A stretch of 64,000 nucleotides of DNA from Hymenopus coronatus. Lineage: Eukaryota; Arthropoda; Insecta; Mantodea; Hymenopodidae. The stretch spans positions 35,983,501 to 36,047,500 of the forward strand of contig CM060883.1 in NCBI GenBank assembly GCA_030762935.1. The letters are read 5' to 3'. This document shows positions 21,611 through 33,185 of the stretch, piece after piece; positions within the stretch are counted from its first letter, which is position 1, and every line of letters starts with the position of its first letter. A program made the position numbers and the translations under genes. The notes beneath the pieces were generated by a model. That model did no database searches, had not been told where the DNA came from, and saw only the letters and a list, made by a program, of their open reading frames with translations.

Positions 21611-22534
21611 ATTTAAAATATTTTTTGCATAGATACAAAACTTTCTTTTGACATAAACAGGTTAATTTTGTTTTCCTATTATATGCATTCAGAGAATTTC
21701 GTAGCCCGATTTTGAAGTATTCTAATTATTTTCTTTATTATTGTATCGTAAGTTCAACAGTATAATTAATTTTGATTAATGAACGGTGTACTATACATAT
21801 GCAATTTAAATCTGTTAACATTTCGATATATTTCATAAAAAAATTTGAAACCTTCTTGGAATAATTTTAGCCCAGATTTAGTGTCCTATATCAATGAACG
21901 ACCGCAACCAGGCAGCCCTCTAGCTTCCATGAGAAACACTTTTGTCATATCATATATCCATATCCGGCACCGCGAAACCTACACGCTCACCTGAAACATT
22001 AAAAACAATCAGAATAAAAAGGAAATGAAATGGTTCCGCGGCAGCATTTGAGATTCCCATAAGAAGTCCCATGGTCGATGCCCGGCGACCGCTCACTCTT
22101 ACCTTGGCTTTTTCGTGGTTTTCCCCTGATCGAGAAGGCGATTGGAAGAATCGTTTTTTTCTCCACGACTATCATTTCCATCATTCCCTCTCATTTCATG
22201 TTTCAGGTCCTGCGCTGTCAGTTGCTTAAACTCAGGAAAGCATTCTCTCCGTGAATGCCAGCGAGAGAGCTGTCTGGGCTGCCACATTTGTTATGCCTCG
22301 CTCCTGGGGCTGCTCCCTAATGGTGCGCGGGTGTTCTAGCTTGGAAATGTCAGGAATGTGTGCGCGCCTCCGTGACCTGTCTGCCTGTAGCCAACCTACG
22401 GTTCCTTCACTTCATCTATGGCTCCCTAGGGATGTAGTTACATTAGATACATAATATTGTCGCAATTAGTAATGTGTCCCCTACACTCCCCCTTCAATAT
22501 CCTAATCCAAAAGGGAAATTATAGACCGGCGATG
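21611..22534. other. Unassigned spacer, partly GC-richer
   Basis: 21611-22000 is AT-rich with nothing recognised. 22000-22450 is GC-richer and contains TTCGTGGTTTTCCCC, a phrase like SINE bodies elsewhere in the window, so it may hold a decayed repeat. No reliable coding frame. Confidence 0.45.
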
Positions 22535-22890
22535 TAATGCTCCGGATTCGATCCCACACATGGGGTTGCGGATGTTAAGTCTGGATATAGGTGACCATTC
22601 AGCATCATGAGGAAAATGAACTGCGATAATTAACAAGGATTTTGGCTGGGGGGATACGTGCTACTGCCCACGTCACCTTCCTCTATTGACTGGATGATCG
22701 CCCACTTCTGTGTAGGTGGGTGTAAAGTCTGGTTATTATTATTAAGTCTGTAAGAGGAACGTGAGGAGCTGCCATAGGCAGCATTCGCGGCCATAATAAC
22801 AAATATTTCGGCTTTGGGATGCGAGGTGCTGGCCACATCACCTTCCTGAAACGGTTGGATGATCGCCCACTTCTGTTGTAAGTGTTATGT
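22535..22890 (+). mobile_element. tRNA-like SINE with a duplicated tail module
   Basis: GGATTCGATCCCACACATGG is a B-box-like motif. Downstream, a block of about 70 bp occurs twice (22649-22725 and 22813-22890). Each copy has a CAC-TCACCTTCCT stretch and then TGGATGATCGCCCACTTCTG. No poly(A) or TSD was seen. Confidence 0.5.
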
Positions 22891-22923
22891 GTTATAATTA
22901 GGTATGTAGGAGTACTTATTTTA

Positions 22924-23725
22924 TTACTTTCTCTATACGTACTATGTACCTAGTATATAGAGAAGGTATTGTAGTATCGAAAAATTCGATACCGAGATTT
23001 CGCCGGAAATATATGTTTTCAGACCTCCTGAAGCCAAAAAATCATTTTTATAAAAATATGCGTATTGTGTGTGTATGTGTGTGTGTCTGTGGGCAGCATA
23101 GTTCAAAAATGAAACGTCCGTTAAATACCTAACTTGGTTATCTAGGTTCAGTGTCTTCCAAGGATGCGACACGAAGATTTTCTCAAAAATAGCTCACACG
23201 ATTTTGTTTAAAATATCGTATATTAAAGATATTTATATGACTAATAAAACGTATATCTTGTATTTTCTGGGAATAGCCTTGAAGACATCTCTTATTCTGG
23301 ATGACTTTTGCGGAATTTTGCATAATTGGTAAACCGTAAGAGATAGACAAAAACTTACTTAACTAAAGCTGTAGAGCTCGATAAAACACACAATTTATGT
23401 TATAAATATGTTTTTCATAGAGTTGACCGTTTTTGAGATACTCCTTGTTATTGGTTTCAGTTTTAAAATACACTTTTCTCATATGTCATCTCCTAGTCAC
23501 GCAAAGAAAGGCACTTCAATCACATAGCAACCAGCTTTTAAAAGCTTTTACTATCGCTCTTTGCTTATGTTACTCCCTAATTTCCCTTCTATTTATAAGG
23601 AAGCAAGTAATAAATTTCTGCTAGTTTTTTTTTTCTCGATTAGCATGAAGTAAATAGAAGAATAAGCTTTTTGGCAATAATTAATTGCATAGACGAAGAG
23701 AAAGTCATATGAATGGCACACATCA
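22924..23725 (-). mobile_element. ATIR element, near full length
   Basis: Minus copy from ACTTTCTCTATACGTAC to CACACATCA. An internal deletion near 23185 removes the GGGTAGTT block: TTTTCTCAAAAAT joins two similar stretches. Confidence 0.85.
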
Positions 23726-23810
23726 TTTTTTTCAGTTATAGTAACAGTCTTTATAGGTTATGTGTATTGCCAATTTATGGAAAAATCATCAGATGATTTA
23801 AATTTTAGCT

Positions 23811-23963
23811 TTTTACTTTCTCTAGCCACATATGTACAATGTACATAGGGATAGAGAAGTATTGTATTCCACCCAAAAATTCGTCACCGAGATTTCACCG
23901 GAAATACATGTTTTAGGACCCCCTGTATCCAAAAAAAAAGCATTTTGAGAAAAAGCTCCGCGC

Positions 23964-24001
<38 letters not shown>

Positions 24002-24736
24002 GTGTGTCTGTGAACACGATAACTCAAAAACGAAAAGTAGCTAAAATACCAAACTTGGTATTTGAGTTTAGTATCTTCCAGGGATGCGACACGAAGATTT
24101 TAATAAAAATCCTGCCACCCCAACTACCCTTTACATGGAACTTTTTTCGAAAATTTTGATTTTCTTAAAAATAGCTCTAACGATTTTGATTAAAATATCA
24201 TATATTCAAGATATTTACCTGGCAAATAAAATGTATATCTTGAATTTTCTGGGAATAGCTTCTAATGACCTGTTTATTCTGGATGAATTTTGCTTAATTT
24301 GGCATAAATAGTAAACCGTAAGAGACAGACAAAAACTTACTATACAAAAAATGTAGGACTTGTTAAAATACACAAGCTATGCCATATACATTTTTCTCGT
24401 GGAGCTTAGTGTTTTCGAGCTATTCATTGTTCTTAGTTTCAGTTGTGAAGTACTTATACCTTTTCTCAGACGGGAGTGTCCGATTTTCTTCTGTTCTACT
24501 CCTGGCCAAGAGAAGAAGAGAATTTTAATGACAATCGCATAATGACAGGTTTTAAAACATTTGACTATTGGTTTAGCCTAGTGTATTCCCTTATATTCTT
24601 CCTACTTTTACGGAACTAAATAATCAGAACATTGTGCTAATGAGTACCACGATTAGCAATGTGCAGAAAGAAGAAGAATCTTATGTATGAAGTTTGTAGA
24701 ACAGCTAGAGAAAGTCATGTGAGTTTAACACATCCG
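23811..24736 (-). mobile_element. ATIR element, subfamily A, full length
   Basis: Minus copy with the subfamily A terminus ACTTTCTCTAGCCACATATG and a 5' end reading CACATCCGA. It carries a long (GT)n tract. The recurrent frame is open at 24084-24311. Confidence 0.9.
23971..23999. repeat. (GT)n microsatellite inside an ATIR copy
   Basis: About 14 GT units at the family's standard microsatellite site. Confidence 0.95.
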
Positions 24737-25613
24737 ATTTTTTAGTTATAATATTAGTCATTGTTAGTATTAAGTTATAAGAGATAGAAAATGTGATAGA
24801 TGAGAAACTATCGACCAAGGAGCAATCGAAAACATCAAAGTCAGATATCGAACCTCTCGAATGCGAGATTCCCCCCCTTTTCGCAAATCCAACTCATTCG
24901 ATTCCCCTAACCGTTATTTATCAAATTTGTTTATTTATATACATTATTTTACCTAGGTTAACAATTTAACAAGCAGAATATGCATAATTAATTTACCTGT
25001 ATATTGAAAAAGTCCTAATAGGTTTTATCCACTTTTAATGTTTAGACATTAATATAGCAGAAGACTAATGAACATGCCAAAATATTATATACGTTTCATT
25101 AAAGAAGAGATGTTTTCTGGTTTGCATTGATGGAGGCTGTAAAGATGCACATGCACTGTGTTAATCTGCTCTATGGATTTCCATCAGCAGTGCCAGATGA
25201 ATGGACGGACCATTAGCAGCTAATGCACGCTGCGCCTGTACTATCGATGATTTGTGGCCATGGAGTATTCTGCTGCTTGATAGAAAGATATGTACTCAAC
25301 ACAGTGTTTTGCTGTTTACAGGCACGCTTTACAATTTGCACAGTTTTTAATAAACAGTGCCGGGAACACATGAGTGAATTAAATCTTTTCTTTGAAGATT
25401 TCCCATCAACAGCACAAGTATAAAAAAGCCTTTGAAAACTCCGAATTAGTAGATCGTCGACAGATCGCAATTAGATAAATTACTAAGCAGAGAGAGGGAG
25501 ACAGAGAGGTTTAGCGTCATTTAAACCTCATAGGTCATGAGACGATGAATGAAGTGATACTGCTTAATGAGTTGCTGAAATACCTTGGTTCCAGGAGTAG
25601 AGAGACATTCCAA
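24737..25613. other. Unassigned spacer
   Basis: AT-rich. The short open frames at 25213-25470 (both strands) show no family similarity. Nothing recognised. Confidence 0.5.
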
Positions 25614-26488
25614 TTTTTACTTTCTCCATACGCACTATGTACATAGTGTATAGAGAAAGTATTGCACTCCACCCAAAAAATTCGATACCGAGATTTCACC
25701 GGAAATATATGTTTTAGGGTTCCCAATATCCAAAAAAAGCATTTTCACAAAAAGGTCCGTGTGTGTCCGAGTGTCCGTGTGTCTGTGAACACGATAACTC
25801 AAAAACGAAAAGTAGGTAAAATACCAAATTTGGTATTTAAGTTTAGTGTCTTCCAGGGATGCGACACAAAGATTTTGAGAAAAATCTCCCCACTCCCAAC
25901 TACCCTTTACATGGAACTTTTTTCGAAAATTTTTATTTTCTCAAAAATGGCACTAACGATTTTGATTAAAATTTCGTATATTAAACATATTTACCTGACA
26001 AATAAAATGTATATCTTGAATTTTCTGGGAATAGCCTCTGAAGAGTAGTTTATTCTGCATGAATTTTACTAAATTTTGAATAACTGCTAAACCGTAAGAG
26101 ATGGACAAAAACTTACTACACAAAAAATGTAGAGCACATTAAAACACATAATTTATGTTATATACAATTTTTTTCGTGGAGTTCGTCGTTTTTGTGACAT
26201 TCCTTATTTTTGGTTTCTGCTATGAAAAACGTATACTTTTCTCATACAGGAACTTGTCAACTCCTATCCATATAGACAAAGGAACTTCATTGACATAGCA
26301 ACCAGCTTTTGACTATCACTTTAACCTACAGGTCCCATATTTCGCTTCTACTTACAAGGAAGCGAGTAATTAGACTATTTCTGCTATTTTTTTTTTCTGA
26401 TTAGCATAAAGTAAATAGAAGTAGAAGCTTTTTAAGAGTTATTTGTTGCAGGGATATGGAGAAAGTCATGTGAATGGTACACATCAGA
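25614..26488 (-). mobile_element. ATIR element, full length
   Basis: Minus copy, subfamily B, with an intact 3' palindrome and 5' CACATCAGA. One of the longest open versions of the recurrent frame (128 codons, 25662-26048) reads through the microsatellite in this copy. Confidence 0.9.
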
Positions 26489-26975
26489 TTTTTAACCTTC
26501 AGTAGAAGGAAGAATCCCAAAAGTCATGGTCTCCAGGAGTTCAAATGAGATTAAAATTCAAGGTTTTGAATGGCTTTACGAGAGTCACAAGAATTCTCTG
26601 CAGTAGAAGAAGCAGCAATTGGATTTTCTGTGAAGGAGGAATTTTGCTTTCAGGATGGCCAATTCGAATTCTCACATATTCTGTGGTATGGCTAAAGGAG
26701 ATTTTAGAATATTTCATTGCCAATTAATTATAATTCCACTGAGGTTAGCGAAATTTAGGCCATTCATAAAATCAAGCGAAATTCAAGGACCTAATCAGCT
26801 TGAATCTCTGTATTCAATTCTGATTATCAGATGTTCTGCTTAATGACTAAAGGAAATCCATTATTTTAGTCTAATTGAATTCTAAGTTCCTGTATTTAAC
26901 ATTTAGGTAAATCATGAAATTAAGGGAAATTATATGTGTAATTGTGTGCATGCGCGCGCTCTGTCTATCTGTCTG
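26489..26975. other. Unassigned spacer
   Basis: No recognised gene or repeat. Confidence 0.5.
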
Positions 26976-27200
26976 TGAATTACTACGAATGAAGTAGATC
27001 TTACAGAAAATCCAACACATGTGTTTATTTGTCATTAAACATGTTTAATACCCGTATGGTACTTTAATCAAAATCCTTAGCACCATTTGTGAGAAAATCA
27101 AAAATAAATCGTCAGTGCAAAGGGTAGTTTAGGTAGGGCATTTTCTTTAAAATCTTCGTGAAGCATTTTTTGGAAGAACCTAAATGCTAAGTTTGGAATT
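26976..27200 (+). mobile_element. ATIR fragment, old
   Basis: Diverged plus-oriented internal piece: ACTTTAATCAAAATCCTTAG, AAAGGGTAGTTTAGG, AAAATCTTCGTGAAGC. Ends missing. Confidence 0.65.
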
Positions 27201-27204
27201 GACA

Positions 27205-27287
27205 GCCTCTGTGTTCTGGTGTAATACTAGCTTCCGAATCAAAAGACCTCGGGTTCGATTCACACCTAGAAGGAATATTCTTTACTC
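27205..27287 (+). mobile_element. tRNA-like head of a SINE, interrupted
   Basis: TCTGGTGTAATACTAG (A-box-like) and GGGTTCGATTCACACC (B box) are about 35 bp apart. The unit is interrupted at TTCTTTACTC (27278-27287) by the S2 SINE and continues after 27614. Confidence 0.55.
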
Positions 27288-27604
27288 ATTTCGTTTCGTA
27301 ATTAGCTTACCCTCCTGTATTTGTAGGACTGACACCCCACTAGGATGTCTAGGGATCAGAAGCCTGTCGATGAGCCAACGGCACGAAACCACAGAATGGA
27401 GAACCTGATATGAGGGGCCTGCCCGTAGCCAGGCATGAACTTGATGAAATGGTTGATATTAAATATAAGCGAAATTTATGCTGGAACAATTGGGAAACCG
27501 GAGGCCCCGGAGAAAACCACGAATCCCACGTGCGGGCGCTTGGGATCGAACCCGGGCCACCTAGATGGGAGGCACGCGGTCTGACCACTCAACCACGGCG
27601 ACTC
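27288..27604 (-). mobile_element. tRNA-derived SINE, family S2, with 10-bp TSD
   Basis: Flanked by TTCTTTACTC at 27278-27287 and 27605-27614. On the minus strand it begins with a tRNA-like head: CGCCGTGGTTGAGTGGTCAG (A box) and CCCGGGTTCGATCCCAAGCG (B box). The body then has GTGGTTTTCTCCGG and ends in a body shared with 30743-31076. There is no poly(A) tail, so the tail chemistry differs from the A-tailed S6. Confidence 0.85.
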
Positions 27605-27614
27605 TTCTTTACTC

Positions 27615-27919
27615 GTACGGGGTCATTATCACATTGAGCTGCAATTTTTCATAGCAAAAGAACATCGAAAACAAAAATGCCAGTTTTAAGTTGCAATGCA
27701 GGCTTTAGATTTGTCTTCTGCTTAACGATTAACTGCCTGGTGTAAAGTCAGGTGCTGATAATGAACTTTGCCCGCACCGAGTTACAAGTATTGTGCGCAG
27801 AACGCACTAATAACTTACAACCAAGAACTCCTTTCAGAGAAGAGAATTTAGTGGTAAACAAGCCTCATTCTTGTCCAGTAATGGGTGCCCACAAGAAACA
27901 AAAACTCAAGAGATAAAAA
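27615..27919. other. Spacer right of the S2 SINE
   Basis: The first bases probably continue the interrupted head. Beyond that nothing was recognised. Confidence 0.45.
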
Positions 27920-28791
27920 TCTGATGTGTACCATTCACATGACTTTCTCTATATCCCTGCACCAAATTATTCTTAAAAAGCTTATACTTCTATTAACTTC
28001 ATGCTAATCAGTAAAACATTAGCAGAAATAGACATATTACTTTCTTCCTTATAAGTACAGGTGAAATAAGGGAGTACCATAGGTTAAAGTGATAATCAAA
28101 AGCTGGTCACTGAAGTTCCTTTGTTTGTAAGGACAGTAGTTGACAAATTGCTGTATGAGAAATGTATAAGCTTTTCATAGCAGAAACCAAAAATAAGGAA
28201 TGCCACAAAAACGACTAAATCCACGAAAAAAAATATACATAACATTCAGTGTGTGTTTTAACGTACTCTACATTTTTTGTGTAGTAAGTTTTTGTCCATC
28301 TCTTACGGTTTAGCAGTTATTCAAAATTTAGTAAAATTCATCCAGAATAAACTACTCTTCAGAGGCTATTCCCAGAAAATTCAAGCTATACATTTTATTT
28401 TTCAGGTAAGTATCCTTAATATACGAAATTTTAATCAAAATCGTTAGAGCCATTTTTGAGAAAATCAAAATTTTCGAAAAAAGTTCCATGTAAAGGGTAG
28501 TTGGGGGTGGGGGGATTTTTCTCAAAATCTTCGTGTCGCATACCTGGAAGCTACTAAACTTAAATACCAAGTTCGGTATTTTACCGACTTTTCGTTTTTG
28601 AGTTATCATGTTCACATACACACGGACACATGGACACACACACACGGGCCTTTTTCTGAAAATACTTTTTTTTTGGATACAGGGGACCCTAAAACATATA
28701 TTTCCGGTGAAATCTCGGTATCGAATTTTTTGGTGGAGTGCAATACATTCTCTATACACTATGCACTCAGTGCGTATAGAGAAAGTAAAAA
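27920..28791 (+). mobile_element. ATIR element, full length
   Basis: Plus copy of 872 bp, subfamily B, with clean ends TCTGATGTGTACC and GTATAGAGAAAGTAAAAA. It carries the longest version of the recurrent frame (135 codons, minus strand, 28352-28759). Confidence 0.92.
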
Positions 28792-29187
28792 TTGATCATT
28801 TTTGTAAGTTCTCGCGGTTAATAGATTTTAAGCATCAATATTGGTATGCAAGAAATGGAATACTTATTATTAGTGAAGCATTGTAATTTTATCATCATTA
28901 ATTTTTGGTTTAGGCCATAAGGCCTGTTCTGTCTTCACATATTTGACGATAGCTAGTGAAATTGGTATTTACACCTCATTCGCTTGCGTTTTATATTCAG
29001 TCAGCCTAAAGGTTTATAGTCATTCATAATTTTGGGGATGCGAATGGCTTCTATTTAGATGATGCAAATGTTTCTTCAATGCTTGTAATACCAAGTTCTT
29101 TACGAATAGCCGGACTTTGTTAATAATCTAACATTTTAGAACCAGCTAATAGTGTTAATAATCTCATTTCTGCTATCTCTAAGTCGC
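28792..29187. other. Unassigned spacer
   Basis: AT-rich, nothing recognised. Confidence 0.5.
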
Positions 29188-29752
29188 CCTCCGTGGTGTA
29201 ATGGTTACTATGCTAACTTCATATACCCAAGATTGCTGGTTTTTTTTTTATTTTTATTTTTATTTTTTATTTTTTTTTATAAAAATACAGTTCCGGAGGC
29301 TTGTCAAGACTCCGGCAACATATTCCTTTTTTGTTTATTTTTTCCAGTTTCCTACATTTCCTTTGTTGACCTTATAAGTCTTAACGTTTTCCTTCTTACA
29401 GATACGTACACAGACATATACACATTTACAAACACAGAAATACCCATGCCCAAGGCGGGACTTGAACCCACGATCTTGTGCGCCACGAAGCGCCAAAGCG
29501 AGCGCGGCCACCGGGATCGGCTGGGTTCAAACCCGACGGAGGACGATGGATTTTTCGGGTGTAAAAATCCTTAGCATGGCTTCCTTCGGAAGGAAAGTAA
29601 AGCCGTTGGTCCCGTGTCGTAAATTTACGGCACGTAAAAAAACCTCAAGCCTGATAGAGAGGACTCAGAGCAAAATTAAGCGGTCTTTCATACCCACTAA
29701 TTTAGAACGGGACTCTGAGATCCACAGCAGTTAAAGAGCGTCCATAATAACA
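29188..29752 (+). mobile_element. tRNA-derived SINE, family S3, interrupted by a second SINE
   Basis: The head starts CCTCCGTGGTGTAATGG (A box) and, after removal of the insert at 29240-29519, continues GCTGGGTTCAAACCCGACGG (B box). The first seven bases CCTCCGT (29188-29194) pair perfectly with ACGGAGG (29536-29542), a preserved acceptor stem. The body is GGACGATGGATTTTTCGGG and onward, shared in inverse at 39959-40214. It ends about GTCCATAATAACAC without poly(A). Confidence 0.8.
29240..29519 (-). mobile_element. tRNA-derived SINE, family S4, nested in S3
   Basis: Read on the minus strand it begins near CCGGTGGCCGCGCTCG, carries the B box GTGGGTTCAAGTCCCGCC, has a GT-rich body and ends in a long A/T-rich tail (T run at 29240-29279 on the + strand). 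The flanks share GCTGG at 29235-29239 and 29520-29524, with looser GAT similarity beyond, so the TSD is imperfect. Confidence 0.7.
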
Positions 29753-30349
29753 CGTCATTTACATTTTTTGCTATCTCTATCCTTTGTTTTTACCTTTTGG
29801 TAGTGTAGTGGTGGTATGGCAAGGGCTTTAAAATGTGTTAAACAGCTCCTCTTCTGATTTTTCCAACAAGTATACGTTTAATTGTGCGCATTAACTGCTG
29901 AAATTAGCATCATTTAACGTCCATATTATTTGTATAGCCATAATGCATTGCACAGACTAATTAATTTAATTATTTATTTGGTCCACAAGGTCATTATTAT
30001 TATTATTATAATTGTTTATTATATTATTATTTTACTAGTTTGAAGTTTTTTTAGTGTCAAACTTCGGCCTATGTGAGTGAGCCGAGACACGGGTATCTTT
30101 ATTTTCTATCTACTTTCACTAAAACTACTAGCTCGTTCCGTAATATCAGTATAACAACGGTCTCTTGTCAATATCGTTCCTCACCTCCTCAGAGTCTGAA
30201 AGTATAAGTCAGAGAGTAAATGTGTGTATGACTTTTAGTGAAAGAAAACTCCCAACAACAAATACTTATTAATGAACCAAATAATCAAATCACCAGCCAT
30301 TTTTATTTCTGATGAAATCTCGATAGAGGGTTTTTGCAAGGAATGCAAT
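29753..30349. other. Unassigned AT-rich spacer
   Basis: Contains a short ATT trinucleotide run (about 29994-30030). No gene or repeat recognised. Confidence 0.5.
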
Positions 30350-30742
30350 AGAATTAAGATTAGATATTGGCGGGGCCCCCAGGACACAGGGGTGAGCACC
30401 GGACGTGGGCCCTTACGGCCCTTTGCCACTTACGCGACTCCAAGGACGGAGGTACGAGGGGAGAGACCCGAAGGATGACCAGATCCGGATGACGAAGGGC
30501 GCAAGTATGGACAGGGTCCCTAACGGATATAGTTGGAACCCTTCCTACTCAGGGGCCTCAAACTTTCCAAAGATCCTCAGAGGGAGCCCCAAACCCGAAG
30601 GTAGGTCATGAACTCATGACTGACTGTTTCCGACAACGACTCCAAAATAACCGTTACAGTTCACAATTTACCGTCCAGCCGCAACCCGCCGAACAGCCCT
30701 GAAAGAGAGATGATCAGAAAATAATAGGAACAGGAATGTTAC
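30350..30742. other. GC-richer segment, unidentified
   Basis: Begins GGCGGGGCCCCCAGGACAC and is clearly more GC-rich than both sides, with overlapping short open frames but no motif I recognise. Possibly a decayed transposon. Confidence 0.4.
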
Positions 30743-31076
30743 CGTAGTCTCTTACCCTCCCCGTATTTAGGACGGACCCCCCCCCCGACTTAAAGCGAAT
30801 ACCTAGGAGTCAGGAGCCTATCGGGGAGCCAACGGCACAGAATGAAGAATCTGGATCGAATGGCCGGCCCGTAGCCAGGCATGAGCATGAGGAAATGGAT
30901 GATACGAAAGGTGATGATGTAGTGAGATGAATATTGGGGGAAACCGGAGGACCCAGAGATAACCCGCCTAGACTCCGCTTCGTCGACTACAAATAAATCC
31001 CACTGCAGGCGCTTGGGATCTAACCCGGGCCGCTTAGGTGGGATGCAAGCGGTCTAACCACTGCGCCATGGCGCCG
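30743..31076 (-). mobile_element. tRNA-derived SINE, family S2, second copy
   Basis: Minus-strand head GGCGCAGTGGTTAGACCGC (A box) and CCCGGGTTAGATCCCAAGCG (B box with one change from TTCGA). The body matches 27288-27604, including GCCTGGCTACGGGC and GCCGTTGGCTC. No TSD found. Confidence 0.8.
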
Positions 31077-31084
31077 CCTATATA

Positions 31085-31384
31085 TTTAACACACAGTACT
31101 TTGATTAAAATTGTTATAGTCATTTTAGATAAAACATAAAACAAATTGCATATAAAGGGTAGGTAAAGTGTAGTGTTCATTAAACATTTTCGTGTAGCAT
31201 CCTTGGAAAATGTTAAACTTAAATATTATGAAATAGGAAATGGTATATCGGAAAATTCTGGCGGAGTAATTTACTCATTTCTTGACCTGGGAAACCGCCC
31301 AACTGTCTGAGCCATCCCGTTCGGTGAGGAATATAATACAATACTTTCCTTACTTATTGCAAGAATGTAGCGGAGAAAGTAAAA
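31085..31384 (+). mobile_element. ATIR element, old, 5' truncated
   Basis: Diverged plus copy: TTTGATTAAAATTG, AAAGGGTAGGTAAAG, TTTTCGTGTAGCATCCTTGG, then a decayed terminus GTAGCGGAGAAAGTAAAA. The microsatellite is missing. Confidence 0.65.
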
Positions 31385-31463
31385 TACGGTTCTACTCATA
31401 CGTAAAGCATTACCTACCTATATTATACTCACAAAATATATAAAAAGCACAAATGATACCCGG

Positions 31464-32369
31464 TTTTTACTTTCTCTAGCCCCATATGTACAATGTGCAT
31501 AGGGATAGAGAAGTATTGTATTCCACCCAAAAATTCGATACCGAGATTTCACCGGAAATACATGTTTTAGGACCCTCTGTACCCAAAAAAAGCATTTTCA
31601 GAAAAAGGTCCGTGTATGTGTCCGCGTGTCCGTGTGCCTGTGAACATGATAACTCAAAAACGAAAAGTAGCTAAAATACCAGACTTGGTATTTAAGTTTA
31701 GTATCTTCCCAGGATGCGACACGAAGATTTTGAGAAAAATTCCCCCACCCTAAACTACCCTTTACATGGAACTTTTTTCGAAAATTTTGATTTTCTTAAA
31801 AATGGCTCTAACGATTTTGATTAAAATATCGTATATTAAAGATATTTACCTGACAAATAAAATGTATATCTTAAATTTTCTGGGAATAGCTTCTAAAAAC
31901 CTGCTTATTCTGGATGAATTTTGCTTAATTTGGCACAACTAGTAAACCGTAAGAGATAGACAAAAACTTACTATACAAAAAATTTAGGTCTTGTTAAGAT
32001 ACGCAAGCTATGTCATATACATTTTTCTCTTGGAGCTTACCGTTTTCGAGGTATTCATTGTTATTAGTTTCGGTTGTGAGGTACTTATACTTTTCTTAGA
32101 CGGTGGTGTCCGTTTTTCTTTTGTTCTACTCTTGGCTAAGAAAAAAAGCGATTTGTAATGACAATCGCATAACGACAGCTTTTAAAACATTTGACTATTG
32201 ATTTAGCCTGGTGTATTCCCTTATTTTCTTCCTACTTATATGGAACTAAATAATAAAAACGTTGTGATAATGAGTACCACGATTAGCAAGGTGCAGAAGG
32301 AAGAAGAATCTTATGTATGAAGTTTGTAGAACAGCTAGAGAAGGTCATGTGAGTGTAACACATCAGATT
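31464..32369 (-). mobile_element. ATIR element, subfamily A, full length
   Basis: Minus copy with CTAGCCCCATATGTACA at the 3' end and GAGTGTAACACATCAGA at the 5' end. Ends and internal hairpins are well preserved. Confidence 0.92.
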
Positions 32370-32959
32370 TTTATAAGAGGCTATATCTCGTACATATCCT
32401 TTGAAGAGTTTCTAAATTTTGCAGCAACTATACGGACCCTATGTGTTTATTTGCTCTGTCAAATTTCAAGGATAACCATTTATATCTTAGTGTTTAATGC
32501 TGTAGAAAAAGTGTTTATTTGTTACCAAGCTGTTGTAAAATTCCCAAATCTTGAAAATCGCCACCTCTCGGCTTTACTTTAGCGGCAAAGGCAGATAAAT
32601 TATGTCCAATTGGAGAATCGAGCTTCAGAAATGTTCCTACATCAGATTTATCTGAGGAATCTAGCTGTGCTAGACCATAAAGCTGCCAAGACCATGCTTT
32701 AGAGTTTCACAGAGCTGTAAAGACCGGTTTCGGAAGACGAAATTCGTAGTTGGTGTAGCAGATTGTGCAAATGGATTCACGGCAATTGCTATGAAATATC
32801 GGTGTGTTTTAGCTCCGATTACTTTACTCTGCCACGAATAACTTCCCAAGTTTAGAAAATGACATATATAGCCTTTAATAAAATAACTTTAGTTGAAAAA
32901 CAAATTATTGCGCTGGTCACGTAGCTAGTACCACAGCAGAGGAGAGAAAAATCCCAAAA
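32370..32959. other. Unassigned spacer
   Basis: Nothing recognised; the open frame beginning in the ATIR copy at 32313 is coincidental. Confidence 0.5.
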
Positions 32960-33185
32960 ATCTGATGTGTTCCTCTACATATCTGCTATAAAGTATTGTT
33001 ATAAAGCTTATTCTACTATTTACTTCATGCTAATTCAGAAAAAAATGGCAGAAAGGGTCTTATTACTTCCTTCCTTATAAGTAACACAAATAAGGGAGTA
33101 CCATGGGCTAAATCGATAGTCAAATATTTTAAAAGCTGTTTGCTATGTGATTGAAGTACCTTTGCTTGTATGGTCAGGAGTTTCA
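32960..33185 (+). mobile_element. ATIR element, 3' truncated
   Basis: 5' portion only: TCTGATGTGTTCC joined directly to TCTACATATCTG (a deletion of CATTCACATGACTTTC), then on to TGGTCAGGAGTTTC. Confidence 0.8.

Noticed and set aside
29152..29574. 140-codon open frame
   Set aside because: It spans a SINE head, a T run and a nested SINE; the GLEPTILC-like part is just the translated B-box region.
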